Shown here piece after piece: positions 22,529-31,472 of a stretch of 64,000 nt of DNA. A program made the translations under genes and the position numbers. Each line of letters begins with the position of its first letter. Positions within the stretch are counted from its first letter, which is position 1. The DNA lies in assembly GCA_965656935.1 (NCBI GenBank), contig CBFHMG010000001.1:62001-126000 (forward strand), written 5' to 3'. The stretch is from M30B80 sp965656935 (GTDB lineage: Bacteria > Pseudomonadota > Alphaproteobacteria > Rhodobacterales > Rhodobacteraceae). The notes under the pieces were generated by a model. That model was not told the origin of the DNA. It made no database searches and worked only from the letters and a program-made list of their open reading frames with translations.

Positions 22529-23527
22529 CTACCCCTGTATCCCGAATTTCTCGGACCAAGTCGGCATGACATCCGAGGGTTTTGGCTGCGCATGATACAC
22601 CCCGCGCGCAATGGCGCGCGCCAGACAAAGGGCGGCCGCATTGCCCAGTTGTAGCAACTCGGCCTCGGGTGAGGCGAGGGGCTGCGCGCCCGTTGCGGCG
22701 GCAAACACCAAATCCCCGTCCATCGGCGTATGAGATGGGTAAATCGCGCGCGCCATTCCGTCATGGGCGGCAGTGGCCATGCGGGTTGCTTGCGCTTGGG
22801 TCAGCGCGGCATCCGTGGCGACGATAGCAATTGTTGTATTGCGCTGGTCCCCGCCTTTGACAGGAAAGGCAGCTTTGGGGTCAAAGCCGTGGCCCATGCC
22901 ATGCCCACCAAATTCGTCCGCCATCTCAAAAGGGGCGGCCCAGAAATTCGGGCTGTCCCCCACGGTCACGCGGCCAAGTGCGTTCACGGCCACCAGCGCC
23001 CCCACGGTAAAGCGGCCGATTGTGACCGAGGCTGAGCCAAGCCCGCCTTTCAGATCGGCCGTCAAAGCACCCGTGCCCGCGCCATATGAGCCAAGGTCGA
23101 ACTCCTGTGCTGCGGCTGACAGCGCGGCGGTCCCCAAAGCTTTATACGGGTTCTGGTGCCACGCCTTGTTCCCGCCATTGATAAGGTCGAACAGGATCGC
23201 GCTTGGCACGATTGGGACACGCTGATCACCGACTGCAAAGCCGCGCCCCTGCGCCCGCAAGGTATCTGCCACGCCCGAGGCCGCATCAAGCCCAAAGGCC
23301 GAGCCACCAGAAAGTACAAACGCATCCACCTCCTGCACTGTTTTATCGGGCGCCAGCAAATCGGTCTCACGCGTTCCGGGCGCACCACCCATCACATGGG
23401 CCGCGGCAACGAAAGGCTTGTCGCCGACCAGAACGGTTGCCCCTGTTTTGATGTCATCATCCTGCGCATTGCCGACCAACAGGCCTGCCACATCGGTGAT
23501 GGAATTGCGTGGTCCGGGTTTCATCAT
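22529..23527 (-). CDS. P1-family (DmpA/NylC-type) aminopeptidase or amidohydrolase
   Basis: A self-cleaving Ntn-type hydrolase of 332 residues. Such enzymes cut themselves before a Thr or Ser that becomes the nucleophile; here the site is most likely Asn-Thr in GGDQRN-TTIAIVATDA. Other family blocks are NSITDVAGLLVGN, GGAPGTRETDLL, SGGSAFGLDAASGV and THTPMDGDLVFA-like SHTPMDGDLVFAAATG. Members act on N-terminal amino acids, beta-peptides or nylon oligomers, so the substrate is open. Last gene of the minus-strand operon, three bases after the previous gene. Confidence 0.87.
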   Translation of the reverse strand: MMKPGPRNSITDVAGLLVGNAQDDDIKTGATVLVGDKPFVAAAHVMGGAPGTRETDLLAPDKTVQEVDAFVLSGGSAFGLDAASGVADTLRAQGRGFAVGDQRVPIVPSAILFDLINGGNKAWHQNPYKALGTAALSAAAQEFDLGSYGAGTGALTADLKGGLGSASVTIGRFTVGALVAVNALGRVTVGDSPNFWAAPFEMADEFGGHGMGHGFDPKAAFPVKGGDQRNTTIAIVATDAALTQAQATRMATAAHDGMARAIYPSHTPMDGDLVFAAATGAQPLASPEAELLQLGNAAALCLARAIARGVYHAQPKPSDVMPTWSEKFGIQG

Positions 23528-23530
23528 GAT

Positions 23531-23881
23531 CTAGCCCTCCGGTATCGCGACAAGCCGCGTGACAACGCCCCGCCAAGGCCCCAGAGCGGTGAGCGTCTCG
23601 CTTCCGATAAGGGGGCAATTCAGGCCTTCATAAGCTGCAGGCAGGATCAGAATGATCGTATCCATCCCATCCACCTGCGCCGTCAGCGTGTTGATGACCT
23701 CATCGCCGAAATGGGCGCGCAGGCGCTGCCTTGGGTCGGCGGCCCTGATCACCTCGACATGGTCGAGATCAAGATCAGGGGCGGCGTCCTGCAGATAGGC
23801 AAAGGCCAGTGGCTGGCTTTGAAAACAGCCTGCGAAAACCTCGATCTCGGCAGGAAGGCTATGGCGGGTGAAGCCTGTCAA
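23531..23881 (-). CDS. Protein of unknown function
   Basis: 116 residues, no signal peptide or membrane segment, mixed alpha/beta composition, acidic. Blocks such as LAFAYLQDAAPDLDLDHVEVIRAADPRQRLRAHFG and the hydrophobic VDGMDTIILILPAAY look like a folded domain but I do not recognise the family. The start overlaps the SDR stop (ATGA) and the P1 peptidase follows after three bases, so it is a true operon member. Confidence 0.6.
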   Translation of the reverse strand: MTGFTRHSLPAEIEVFAGCFQSQPLAFAYLQDAAPDLDLDHVEVIRAADPRQRLRAHFGDEVINTLTAQVDGMDTIILILPAAYEGLNCPLIGSETLTALGPWRGVVTRLVAIPEG

Positions 23882-24618
23882 ATGCAGCGCCCTCCATCGA
23901 CTTCCATGGCAACGCCTGTGACCATGCTGGCCTCATCCGAGCATAGGAAACAGGCGGCGTTGCCCATATCCTGAGGTGTCGAGAAGCGCCCGAGCGGAAT
24001 GGTCGAGATGAATTTCGCTCGCATCTCGGGCGTGTCTTCACCCATGAAGCTGGACAAAAGCGGCGTCTCGCCCGCCACAGGGCAGAGCGCGTTTACGCGG
24101 ATGCCGTCTGGGGCCAATTCCACTGCCATGGCTTTGGTCGCGGTGATCATCCAGCCCTTGGAGGCATTATACCAATTGAGCCTTGGCCGAGGCGAAAGAC
24201 CGGCCGTCGAGGCGATATTAAGGATCGCACCCGTTTTTGCAGCTTTCATCAGGGGAACGATTTCACGCGCGGTTAGATAAACCGATTTCGCATTCACGGC
24301 GAGGACGCGGTCGAACTCTTCTTCGCTGACATCTTCCAGTGGCGTTGGCAGATGGGTGATGCCTGCATTATTCACCAAGATATCGATCTGGCCCCATGCC
24401 GTCATCGCGGCTTGGGTCATGGCCGCCACGCTGCTGCCATTGGCAACATCCACAACTTGCGCGATCCCGCCCAGATCCTTGGCTGTGTCATGCGCCGCGT
24501 CTGCATTGATATCGGCGACCATGATGGTTGCGCCTTCCTCTGCGAACTTGCGCAGGATGCCCGCGCCAAAGCCCGAACCGCCACCCGTCACAATCGCTGT
24601 TTTGCCTGCAAGTCTCAT
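23878..24618 (-). CDS. Short-chain dehydrogenase/reductase
   Basis: NAD(P)-dependent oxidoreductase, 246 residues from ATG 24618 (MRLAGKTAIVTGGGSGFGAG). Complete SDR signature: TGGGSGFG cofactor loop, NNAG (LVNNAGITH), catalytic Ser in NIASTAG, and Tyr-x-x-x-Lys in YNASK. The Asp after the second strand (MVADINAD) suggests NAD over NADP. The C-terminus VTGVAMEVDGGRCI is typical. Overlaps the membrane-protein gene (ATGA) and the unknown 116-residue gene. Could act on an alcohol made from the imported substrate; the adjacent aldehyde dehydrogenase would take the next step. Confidence 0.88.
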   Translation of the reverse strand: MRLAGKTAIVTGGGSGFGAGILRKFAEEGATIMVADINADAAHDTAKDLGGIAQVVDVANGSSVAAMTQAAMTAWGQIDILVNNAGITHLPTPLEDVSEEEFDRVLAVNAKSVYLTAREIVPLMKAAKTGAILNIASTAGLSPRPRLNWYNASKGWMITATKAMAVELAPDGIRVNALCPVAGETPLLSSFMGEDTPEMRAKFISTIPLGRFSTPQDMGNAACFLCSDEASMVTGVAMEVDGGRCI

Positions 24619-25160
24619 GCGCCCGCTCCCGCTGAAATTTCTGTATCCCGCCGTTTGGCGCGGATCATCGGCCAAAAGGCCAGAAGTGCGCCAAGACCGC
24701 CGCCCAGATAACTGGCCTCATGCATCAGGCCTGCGCGCAGGAAATCTGCGCGATCAACAGGGTCGGGTATGGCGATGGCATTGTCCAGAAAACCTGTGCT
24801 TGTCGCCACAAGGCCAAGGATCAATCCGTTGAAGGCAGCGGCCATGCTCAGCAGGAACACCAGCCCGATCGCGCCAAGCCCTGCCGCAAAATAGCTGCGC
24901 GCGGTCGGCACGCTCAGCAAACCGTAAAGAAAAGCGGGCAGGCCAACCATCACGCCCATCCACCAACTGGCCTGAACCCCGACAATCGCCGCGCCCAGTC
25001 TGGGGGCGGTATCATCGGCAATGCCGAATTGTGGGAATTTAAGGCTGTGGAAATAATCGGGTCCGACGGAATAGCTCAGCTGGTTATGCGCCGCGCCAAA
25101 GGCCGAAGCGGCCAATGCCGATAGCGCCAGAAGCAGGAAAAAGACAGGAAACTTACCCAT
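24615..25160 (-). CDS. Membrane protein of unknown function
   Basis: 181 residues with an N-terminal hydrophobic segment (FPVFFLLLALSALAASAFGAAHNQ) and about three further membrane helices (e.g. WWMGVMVGLPAFLYGLL, FAAGLGAIGLVFLLSMAAAFNGLILGL, and the last near LGGGLGALLAFWPMI). A conserved-looking HNQLSYSVGPDYFHSLKFPQF segment sits in the first loop. Overlaps the aldehyde dehydrogenase gene by eight bases and the SDR by four. No family name recognised. Confidence 0.65.
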   Translation of the reverse strand: MGKFPVFFLLLALSALAASAFGAAHNQLSYSVGPDYFHSLKFPQFGIADDTAPRLGAAIVGVQASWWMGVMVGLPAFLYGLLSVPTARSYFAAGLGAIGLVFLLSMAAAFNGLILGLVATSTGFLDNAIAIPDPVDRADFLRAGLMHEASYLGGGLGALLAFWPMIRAKRRDTEISAGAGA

Positions 25161-26598
25161 GATACGCCGCCACTGTTTTCAAACTCGTAAACCCATAGAG
25201 CGCCTCGAACCCTTTTTCGCGCCCATGGCCTGAATGCCCAACCCCGCCAAAGGGCAGCTCGACCCCGCCAGCCGCCCCGTAATTGTTCAGGAAAACCTGC
25301 CCCGCGCGCAGCCGTTTGGCCAGCCGCATCTGCCGCCCGCCATCGGCGGACCAGATCGAGGCGACCAACCCGTAATCGGTGCCATTGGCGATGCGCACGG
25401 CCTCCTCGTCATCCTCGAATGGCAGAAGGATTTGTACGGGGCCGAATATCTCCTCGCGGGCCAATCGGTCATCGGGGTGCACCCCTTTGAGAAGGGTGGG
25501 TGCCACATAATGCCCTCCCTCAGAGGCGCTTTCGGAGATAACGCCTTGGGCCGCGATTTGCTCTGGTTTGGCGAGCGCGAGATAGCCTTGCACAATCTCT
25601 TTCTGCCGCGCCGAGATCAGCGGCCCGAGATCCAGATCATCCAGTGCAGGCCCCGCGCGCAAGGCGCTGTAGCGTTCGGCCATGGCTTGGGTCACTTCGT
25701 CAAAACGCGATTTATGGACAAGAATGCGCGAGGCCGCCGAACAGGTCTGCCCCGCATTCTGGATGCCCGAATTCACAAGGAAGGGCAGGGCGCGGTCCAG
25801 ATCGGCATCCTCAAAGAACAGTTGCGGGGATTTGCCCCCCAATTCCAACGTAACAGGGATAAGGTTTTCTGAGGCCGCGCGCTGCACAAGCCGCCCCGTA
25901 GCCACCGAGCCTGTGAAAGACAGATGCTGCACGCCGCGATGCGCCGATAGGGCAGCACCTGCCTCGGCCCCAAGGCCCGTGACCACATTCAAAGCGCCCG
26001 CTGGAAGCCCTGCTTTCATGGCCAAATCACCAAAGGCCAGCGCGGTGAGGCAGGCCTCTTCGGCGGGTTTAAGCACACAGGCATTCCCCGTGGCCAGCGC
26101 CGCCCCGACCGAGCGGCCAATGATCTGCATCGGGTAATTCCACGGCACGATATGGCCCGTGACGCCATGAGGCTCGCGCAGGGTATAGACGGTAAACCCC
26201 TGTTGAAAGGGAATGGTCTCACCCATCAATTTATCCGCCGCGCCCGCATAGAATTCGCAATACCGCGCCAGTGCGGTCACATCGTTCTTCGCCTGTTGCA
26301 GCGGCTTGCCGACGTCATGGGCCTCCATCAGGGCAAGCTCATCGGCATGTTCCAGAACCAATTTGCCAAGGCGCTCAAGGATGCGCCCCCGTTCAAAGGC
26401 AGGCATTTCCCCCCATTCCCCTTCAAGGCTGGCATGGGCGGCTGCAACGGCGGCATCGATATCATCGGCATTGCCACGGGCGATCTGCGCGATCTGCTTG
26501 CCCGTGGAGGGGTCCTGCAGAGCCACGCTTTGCCCCGAGGCAGAGTGCTGCCATGTGCCATTGATCAACACCAAAGACGGGTCGAACCAGAGTTTCAT
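25153..26598 (-). CDS. Aldehyde dehydrogenase family protein
   Basis: NAD(P)-dependent oxidation of an aldehyde to a carboxylate. 481 residues. Core features: VPWNYPMQIIGRSVG (substrate/cofactor segment), FTGSVATG (Rossmann), the general base Glu in LELGGKSPQ, catalytic Cys in GQTCSAASR, and EEIFGPVQ. The length and PWNYP motif fit the betaine/aminoaldehyde-like group, but the exact substrate is not decidable. It follows the ABC ATPase gene after one base and shares the operon with the SDR. Confidence 0.9.
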   Translation of the reverse strand: MKLWFDPSLVLINGTWQHSASGQSVALQDPSTGKQIAQIARGNADDIDAAVAAAHASLEGEWGEMPAFERGRILERLGKLVLEHADELALMEAHDVGKPLQQAKNDVTALARYCEFYAGAADKLMGETIPFQQGFTVYTLREPHGVTGHIVPWNYPMQIIGRSVGAALATGNACVLKPAEEACLTALAFGDLAMKAGLPAGALNVVTGLGAEAGAALSAHRGVQHLSFTGSVATGRLVQRAASENLIPVTLELGGKSPQLFFEDADLDRALPFLVNSGIQNAGQTCSAASRILVHKSRFDEVTQAMAERYSALRAGPALDDLDLGPLISARQKEIVQGYLALAKPEQIAAQGVISESASEGGHYVAPTLLKGVHPDDRLAREEIFGPVQILLPFEDDEEAVRIANGTDYGLVASIWSADGGRQMRLAKRLRAGQVFLNNYGAAGGVELPFGGVGHSGHGREKGFEALYGFTSLKTVAAYHG

Positions 26599-26599
26599 G

Positions 26600-28171
26600 C
26601 TATCCTCCCATGGCTGCAGACAGCTTTGGTGCAGCCTCCAGCAAGCTTTGAGTGTAGGCCGCGCGCGGCGATGTGAAAACTGTCTCGGTTGGCCCTTCTT
26701 CGACGATCTTGCCCTTTTGCATGATCAAGACACGATCGGTCAGGCTGCGCACAACGCTCAGATCATGGCTGATAAATAGGTAACTCAGCGCCAGACGTGC
26801 TTGTAGATCGGCCAGCAGATCAAGGATGCGCGCGCGCACTGAGACATCGAGCGCCGAGACGGCCTCATCCAGCACAAGGATGCGCGGCTCGGTGATCAAA
26901 GCGCGCGCAATCGCGATGCGCTGGCGTTGTCCGCCTGAAAATTCATGCGGATATTTCTCCATGTCATCGGGGGAAAGCTGCACGGCGCGCAAGGCCTCTG
27001 CCACGCGCTCTCGGGCTTGGGCGGGGCTTGGTTTTTCCTTGAGCAGATGGAAGGGCTCGGCCACCAGCTGGTCCACCTTCCAGCGGGGGTTGAAGCTGCC
27101 ATAGGGGTCTTGAAACACGACCGAGATACCTTGGCGCAGATGGGGAGGCATGACGGGGATGATACTTTCCCCAAAGATCTCGATATCGCCGCCTTGCAGT
27201 GGATCAAGCCCCAGAATGGCGCGGGTCAAAGTGGATTTACCGCAACCCGATTCTCCCACCAGCCCAAGGCTTTCGCCCTTATAAAGCTCGAAACTCACCC
27301 CATCCACGGCGCGCAAAGCAGGCCCGCGTTTGAACCCGATCCGAGGCCCCGTATAGGTTCGGACTGCATTCTGCACGGATAGTAGTGGCTCAGGCGCCAA
27401 GTGTTGCACGCGTTGGGGTTGATGCTTGGAGGCAGCAAATAGCGCTCGGGTATAGGGATGGGACTGCTCGGCCAGAACCTTGGCCACGGGGCCTTGTTCG
27501 ACGATTTCACCCTTTTGCATCACCGCAACATGATCGGCGGTTTCCGAGATCACCGCGAGGTCATGGGTGATGAGCAGCAGGCTCATCCCGTCCTCATGAA
27601 CCAAACCACGCAACAGGCCCAAAATCTCGGCCTGCGTCGTGACATCCAGCGCCGTTGTCGGCTCGTCCGCGATCAGCAGGCGGGGGCGGAGCGCAATAGC
27701 GGCTGCGATGCAGACCCGCTGGCGTTGCCCGCCTGACAGCTCATGCGGGTAGCGATCCGCCCCGATATGGGCCAGCCCCACACGGTCCAGCTTGTCGCGC
27801 GCGATCCTTTGAGCTTCGGCCCTTGTGGCCGCGCCATGGATCAGAAGGGTTTCTGCTACTTGGTCCCCAATAGTTTGGACGGGGTTGAGCGCGGTCATCG
27901 GCTCTTGGAAGATCATCGCGATGTCATTGCCGCGCAGCGCGCACATCTCCGCCTCGGGCAGGGCCAGAAGGTCAGTCTCATCCAGCAGGGCTTGGCCTGT
28001 GATCTGGGAGCCGTCAGGCGCAAGCTGCATCAGCGCAAGCGCCGTCATGGATTTGCCCGAGCCGCTTTCGCCCACCAGCCCAAATACCACGCCCTGCGCG
28101 ATCTCCAGCGAGACCTCCCGCAGGATGGGCGTGCCGTGGATGGCGAGTGACAGCGCGTGGACATCCATCAT
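26600..28171 (-). CDS. Dipeptide/oligopeptide-type ABC transporter, fused double ATPase
   Basis: 523 residues carrying two complete ABC ATPase domains in one chain (DppD and DppF fused, as in YejF or GsiA). Domain 1: Walker A GESGSGKS near residue 35, signature LSGGQRQR, Walker B LLIADEPTTALD. Domain 2: Walker A GESGCGKS near residue 307, signature FSGGQRQR, Walker B ILVLDEAVSALD, and the C-terminal SPRAAYTQSLLEA. Note Ala (DEAVSALD) after the Walker B Glu in domain 2. Overlaps the permease gene by four bases. Confidence 0.93.
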   Translation of the reverse strand: MMDVHALSLAIHGTPILREVSLEIAQGVVFGLVGESGSGKSMTALALMQLAPDGSQITGQALLDETDLLALPEAEMCALRGNDIAMIFQEPMTALNPVQTIGDQVAETLLIHGAATRAEAQRIARDKLDRVGLAHIGADRYPHELSGGQRQRVCIAAAIALRPRLLIADEPTTALDVTTQAEILGLLRGLVHEDGMSLLLITHDLAVISETADHVAVMQKGEIVEQGPVAKVLAEQSHPYTRALFAASKHQPQRVQHLAPEPLLSVQNAVRTYTGPRIGFKRGPALRAVDGVSFELYKGESLGLVGESGCGKSTLTRAILGLDPLQGGDIEIFGESIIPVMPPHLRQGISVVFQDPYGSFNPRWKVDQLVAEPFHLLKEKPSPAQARERVAEALRAVQLSPDDMEKYPHEFSGGQRQRIAIARALITEPRILVLDEAVSALDVSVRARILDLLADLQARLALSYLFISHDLSVVRSLTDRVLIMQKGKIVEEGPTETVFTSPRAAYTQSLLEAAPKLSAAMGG

Positions 28172-28992
28172 TGCCGCGCCCTCCGCAGCCTTGGATCAAG
28201 CGCATCGCGAAGCCCGTCCCCCATCAGGTTCAAGCCAAGCACCATCAAAATGATCGTCACACCGGGGAGGATCGCCAGCATCGGATGAGTGTAAATCATA
28301 GTCTGCGCCTCGGCCAACATGCGGCCCCAAGACGGTGTTGGCGGCTGCGCGCCAAGCCCGACATAGGAGAGTGCCGCCTCGGCCAGAATGCCAAGTGAGA
28401 ACTGGATGGTCGCCTGAACGATCAGCAGATTGCCCAGATTGGGCAGGATATGTTCGGCACTGATCCGCGCCTTGCCCTTGCCCGCCACACGCGCGGCCAG
28501 AATGTAATCGAGCGTCCAGAGGCTGAGCGCCCCACCTCGGGCCACGCGGGCAAAAACGGGGATGTTGAAAATACCGATCGCAATGATCGCATTGATGGCC
28601 GAGGGGCCGAACACGGCTGTGATCAAAATTGCGATGACCAGCGAAGGGAAGGCAAAGATCAGATCATTGCCGCGCATGATCACTTCATCCAGCAGGCTGC
28701 CGCGATTGGCGGCTGCTGTCAGCCCCAAGGGCACGCCGATCACAATGCCAATGCCAACCGCCACAAGCGCCACCGCAATCGATGTGCGCGCGCCCACCAT
28801 CAGCATCGAAAGCAGGTCCCGCCCGAATTGATCGGTGCCAAGCCAGTGTTCCGCGCTGGCCGCTTGAAGACGGTCTGCAATAGATAAGCTTGTTACGTCA
28901 TAGGGCACCCAGATCAGGCTCAGCGCGGCGACAAGCACGAAGAACAGCGACAGGGCAGCGCCCCAGATCAGGGAAATGGGCAAATGTTTCAT
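28168..28992 (-). CDS. Dipeptide-type ABC transporter permease (DppC family)
   Basis: 274 residues from ATG 28992 (MKHLPISLIWGAAL), which overlaps the stop of the upstream permease (ATGA); the in-frame extension upstream is out-of-frame permease sequence. Membrane segments are at about residues 10-30, 80-105, 120-145, 190-215 and 240-260. It has the DppC signs HWLGTDQFGRDLLSMLMVGARTS and the EAA loop (ARVAGKGKARISAEHILPN). C-terminal GLNLMGDGLRDALDPRLR is diagnostic of the family. Confidence 0.92.
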   Translation of the reverse strand: MKHLPISLIWGAALSLFFVLVAALSLIWVPYDVTSLSIADRLQAASAEHWLGTDQFGRDLLSMLMVGARTSIAVALVAVGIGIVIGVPLGLTAAANRGSLLDEVIMRGNDLIFAFPSLVIAILITAVFGPSAINAIIAIGIFNIPVFARVARGGALSLWTLDYILAARVAGKGKARISAEHILPNLGNLLIVQATIQFSLGILAEAALSYVGLGAQPPTPSWGRMLAEAQTMIYTHPMLAILPGVTIILMVLGLNLMGDGLRDALDPRLRRARQ

Positions 28993-29930
28993 CGGCGGCG
29001 CAGCCTCGGATCGGCAATGGCATAGGCGATATCGACAAGGAAGGTCACAAGGATCACCGCAAAGACCAAAAGCATGGTCACGCTTTCCACCACGATCAGA
29101 TCGCGTTGGGTGATGCCTTGGAAAATCAACCGCCCCAGCCCCGGAAGGAAAAAGACATTCTCGATAATGATGGCCCCTGCCAGAAGGAAGGAGAATTGCA
29201 GACCGATAATCGTGAGAACAGGGATGAGCGCGTTGCGCAATGCATGGCGCAGAACGGCTTGGCGGCGGGACAGGCCTTTGGCGCGGGCGGTGCGGATATA
29301 GTCTTGCGACAAGGTCTCGATCAGGGCCGAGCGCATCACGCGCGCAAGGATGGCGGCTTGCGGCAATGCCAGTGCAATAGAGGGCAGAACCAAAGCCTTG
29401 AGAGCCGCGGAAGGATCGGACCATCCCGGAAAGCCGCCTGCCGAGAACCATTGCAGTTTCACCGCAAAGACAAGAACCAATAACATCGCAAACCAGAAAT
29501 TCGGCACCGCAATGCCAAGCTGTGTGCCACCGATAATGCCGTAATCGGCGGCGCGCCCGCGATTGGCGGCGGCGATTAGGCCAATGGGAAACGCGATTGC
29601 GGTGGAGAGCAGCAGCGCAAAGCCCGCCAGGGGCAGTGAGACCCAGAGACGATCAAGGATCAACTCGGATACTGGCACGCGGTAGGTATAGGATATCCCG
29701 AAATCGCCTTGCAGCATGCCGCCTGTCCAAGACAGGTAGCGCTGCACGGCTGTTCCATCGAGGCCAAGATCTGCGCGCAGATTGGCGACGGCTTCTTCGG
29801 TGGCATTCAGCCCCAGCATAAAGCTCGCGGTATCGCCCGGGATCACTTCGATCAGGAAGAAAATCACAAGGCTCGCCACCATAAGGGAAAGCGACAGGGA
29901 CAGGGCGCGTTTGAAAATATATCGCAGCAT
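28989..29930 (-). CDS. Dipeptide-type ABC transporter permease (DppB family)
   Basis: 313 residues from ATG 29930 (MLRYIFKRALSLSLSLMVASLVIFFLIEVIPGD). DppB hallmarks are that N-terminus, the RADLGLDGTAVQRYLSWTGGMLQGDFG segment, the EAA loop YIRTARAKGLSRRQAVLRHALRNALIP and the C-terminal DIAYAIADPRLRRR. First gene of the minus-strand operon. No substrate-binding protein gene is found before it: the next gene upstream is the divergent creatinase, 160 bases away. Confidence 0.92.
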   Translation of the reverse strand: MLRYIFKRALSLSLSLMVASLVIFFLIEVIPGDTASFMLGLNATEEAVANLRADLGLDGTAVQRYLSWTGGMLQGDFGISYTYRVPVSELILDRLWVSLPLAGFALLLSTAIAFPIGLIAAANRGRAADYGIIGGTQLGIAVPNFWFAMLLVLVFAVKLQWFSAGGFPGWSDPSAALKALVLPSIALALPQAAILARVMRSALIETLSQDYIRTARAKGLSRRQAVLRHALRNALIPVLTIIGLQFSFLLAGAIIIENVFFLPGLGRLIFQGITQRDLIVVESVTMLLVFAVILVTFLVDIAYAIADPRLRRR

Positions 29931-30090
29931 GGATGTGACGTTAGACAGGAGCCCGCGATTGGACCAGAGGGGACTTGCGCGGATCATGAATTCAGGCAAG
30001 ATAGAGGTTGTGGGTTCGGGTGATGGCGTCACCTTGAAAAGAACCCTGTCGCCCTGAACGCCGGGGTCTTCTGTCAAAGGAGGGTCGGCG

Positions 30091-31296
30091 ATGATGCGAC
30101 CTGAATTTTTTCACTTCCATAATGGAGACAAAGCAGCACTTCCGTTTTCACAGGCCGAATATGAAACGCGGCTGATGGGATTGCGCACGATCATGGATGG
30201 CCATGGTCTTGAGGCGGTTGTTCTGACCTCGATGCATAATGTGGCCTATTATTCGGGCTTTCTGTATTGCAGCTTTGGCCGCCCTTATGGCTTGGTTGTC
30301 ACGGCTTCGCAGGCGGTGGTGATCTCGGCGGGAATTGATGCAGGCCAACCGTGGCGGCGCTGTGCCTGCGAGGCGATCACCTATACCGATTGGCAGCGTG
30401 ATAATTTCTGGCGGGCCGTGGCCCATGTTGCAGGCAAGGGGCAGGCGCTTGGCATCGAGGGCGACCACCTGACATTGGCGCAACAGGACAAGCTGGATGC
30501 GTTTCTCAGCCCCAAAGCTGTGGTGGATATTGCGGGCCTAACAATGCGCCAAAGGATGGTCAAATCCGAGGCCGAGCGTGATCTGATCCGCGCGGGCGCG
30601 GCTGTGGCAGATATCGGCGGCTATGCCATCCGAGATGCGATCCGCGAGGGTGCGCGCGAGATTGACGTGGCCATGGCGGGACGGGACGCGATGGAGTTGG
30701 AAATCGCCAAGCGCTTCCCCGATGCGGAATATCGCGACACTTGGGTTTGGTTCCAATCGGGGCTGAACACGGATGGCGCGCATAACCCTGTGACGTCGCG
30801 GGTTTTGCGGCATGGCGATATTCTAAGCCTCAATACCTTTCCGATGATCTCGGGCTATTACACCGCGCTGGAGCGCACCTTGTTTGTGGGAGAGGTCGAC
30901 GCGGCAAGCCTGACGTTTTGGGAGGCCAATATTGAGGCGCATGAATTGGGCATGAGCCTTTTGAAACCCGAGGTGAGTTGCGCCGAGATCACCCATGCCA
31001 TCAACGCGTTTTTCGAGGAACGCGGGATGCTGCAATATCGCAGCTTTGGCTATGGGCATTCCTTTGGCGTGTTGAGCCATTACTACGGACGAGAGGCAGG
31101 GTTGGAGCTGCGCGAAGATGTCGACACGGTTCTGGAAGAGGGCATGGTCATCTCGATGGAGCCGATGCTGACCATCCCTGAGGGGCAGGCTGGTGCGGGT
31201 GGGTATCGGGAGCATGATATCTTGATCATCACGCAGGACGGGGCCGAGAATATCACGGGCTTTCCCTATGGGCCTGAACATAACGTTATTGCGTGA
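30091..31296 (+). CDS. Creatinase (creatine amidinohydrolase)
   Basis: Hydrolyses creatine to sarcosine and urea in the cytosol; belongs to the pita-bread (M24) fold without needing metal. 401 residues against about 403 in the Pseudomonas enzyme. The comparison, made from memory, is close over the whole length: SFGRPY, GQPWRR, YTDWQRDN, TDGAHNPVT, GYYTALERTLF, SFGYGHSFG, SHYYGREAGLELRED and GGYREHDIL. The known catalytic and binding residues are kept with a shift of one: F62, R64, H231, E261, R334, E357. The start has AAGGAGGG six bases upstream (30077-30084). Divergent from the ABC operon; a hairpin and a repeat separate it from the DgcA-like gene downstream. Confidence 0.9.
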   Translation: MMRPEFFHFHNGDKAALPFSQAEYETRLMGLRTIMDGHGLEAVVLTSMHNVAYYSGFLYCSFGRPYGLVVTASQAVVISAGIDAGQPWRRCACEAITYTDWQRDNFWRAVAHVAGKGQALGIEGDHLTLAQQDKLDAFLSPKAVVDIAGLTMRQRMVKSEAERDLIRAGAAVADIGGYAIRDAIREGAREIDVAMAGRDAMELEIAKRFPDAEYRDTWVWFQSGLNTDGAHNPVTSRVLRHGDILSLNTFPMISGYYTALERTLFVGEVDAASLTFWEANIEAHELGMSLLKPEVSCAEITHAINAFFEERGMLQYRSFGYGHSFGVLSHYYGREAGLELREDVDTVLEEGMVISMEPMLTIPEGQAGAGGYREHDILIITQDGAENITGFPYGPEHNVIA

Positions 31297-31309
31297 ATAG
31301 GTGAGATTG

Positions 31310-31332
31310 GCGGGCCGCTTCGCGCGGCCCGC
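31310..31332 (+). terminator. Hairpin after creatinase
   Basis: GCGGGCCGC (31310-31318), loop TTCGC, GCGGCCCGC (31324-31332): a perfect 9-bp GC stem 13 bases after the stop. A second hairpin, the dispersed repeat, follows four bases later. There is no immediate U-run, so the two may act together. Confidence 0.55.
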
Positions 31333-31335
31333 GAT

Positions 31336-31381
31336 GGGGGCTCTGCCCCCAGACCCCCGAAGTATTTACCAAGCAAAGATG
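31336..31381. repeat. Dispersed hairpin repeat, copy 2
   Basis: GGGGGCTCTGCCCCC (31336-31350), then AGACCCCCGAAGTATTT, ACC and AAGCAAAGATG. The first 32 bases are identical to the copy at 53247. It lies in the non-coding gap between creatinase and the DgcA-like gene. Confidence 0.75.
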
Positions 31382-31472
31382 GGAGTGGTGGGAATAGGAC
31401 GATATTGGTCGGGTTTGGACTTGGGGCTGGCGGAAGGGCTGCGCTAGGCTGGGGCCAATAAGGAGGGCTTTG

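Noticed and set aside
30091..31296. Annotating creatinase as a generic Xaa-Pro aminopeptidase
   Set aside because: M24 metal-ligand residues are replaced as in creatinase, and active-site residues F62, R64, H231, E261, R334, E357 all match creatinase.
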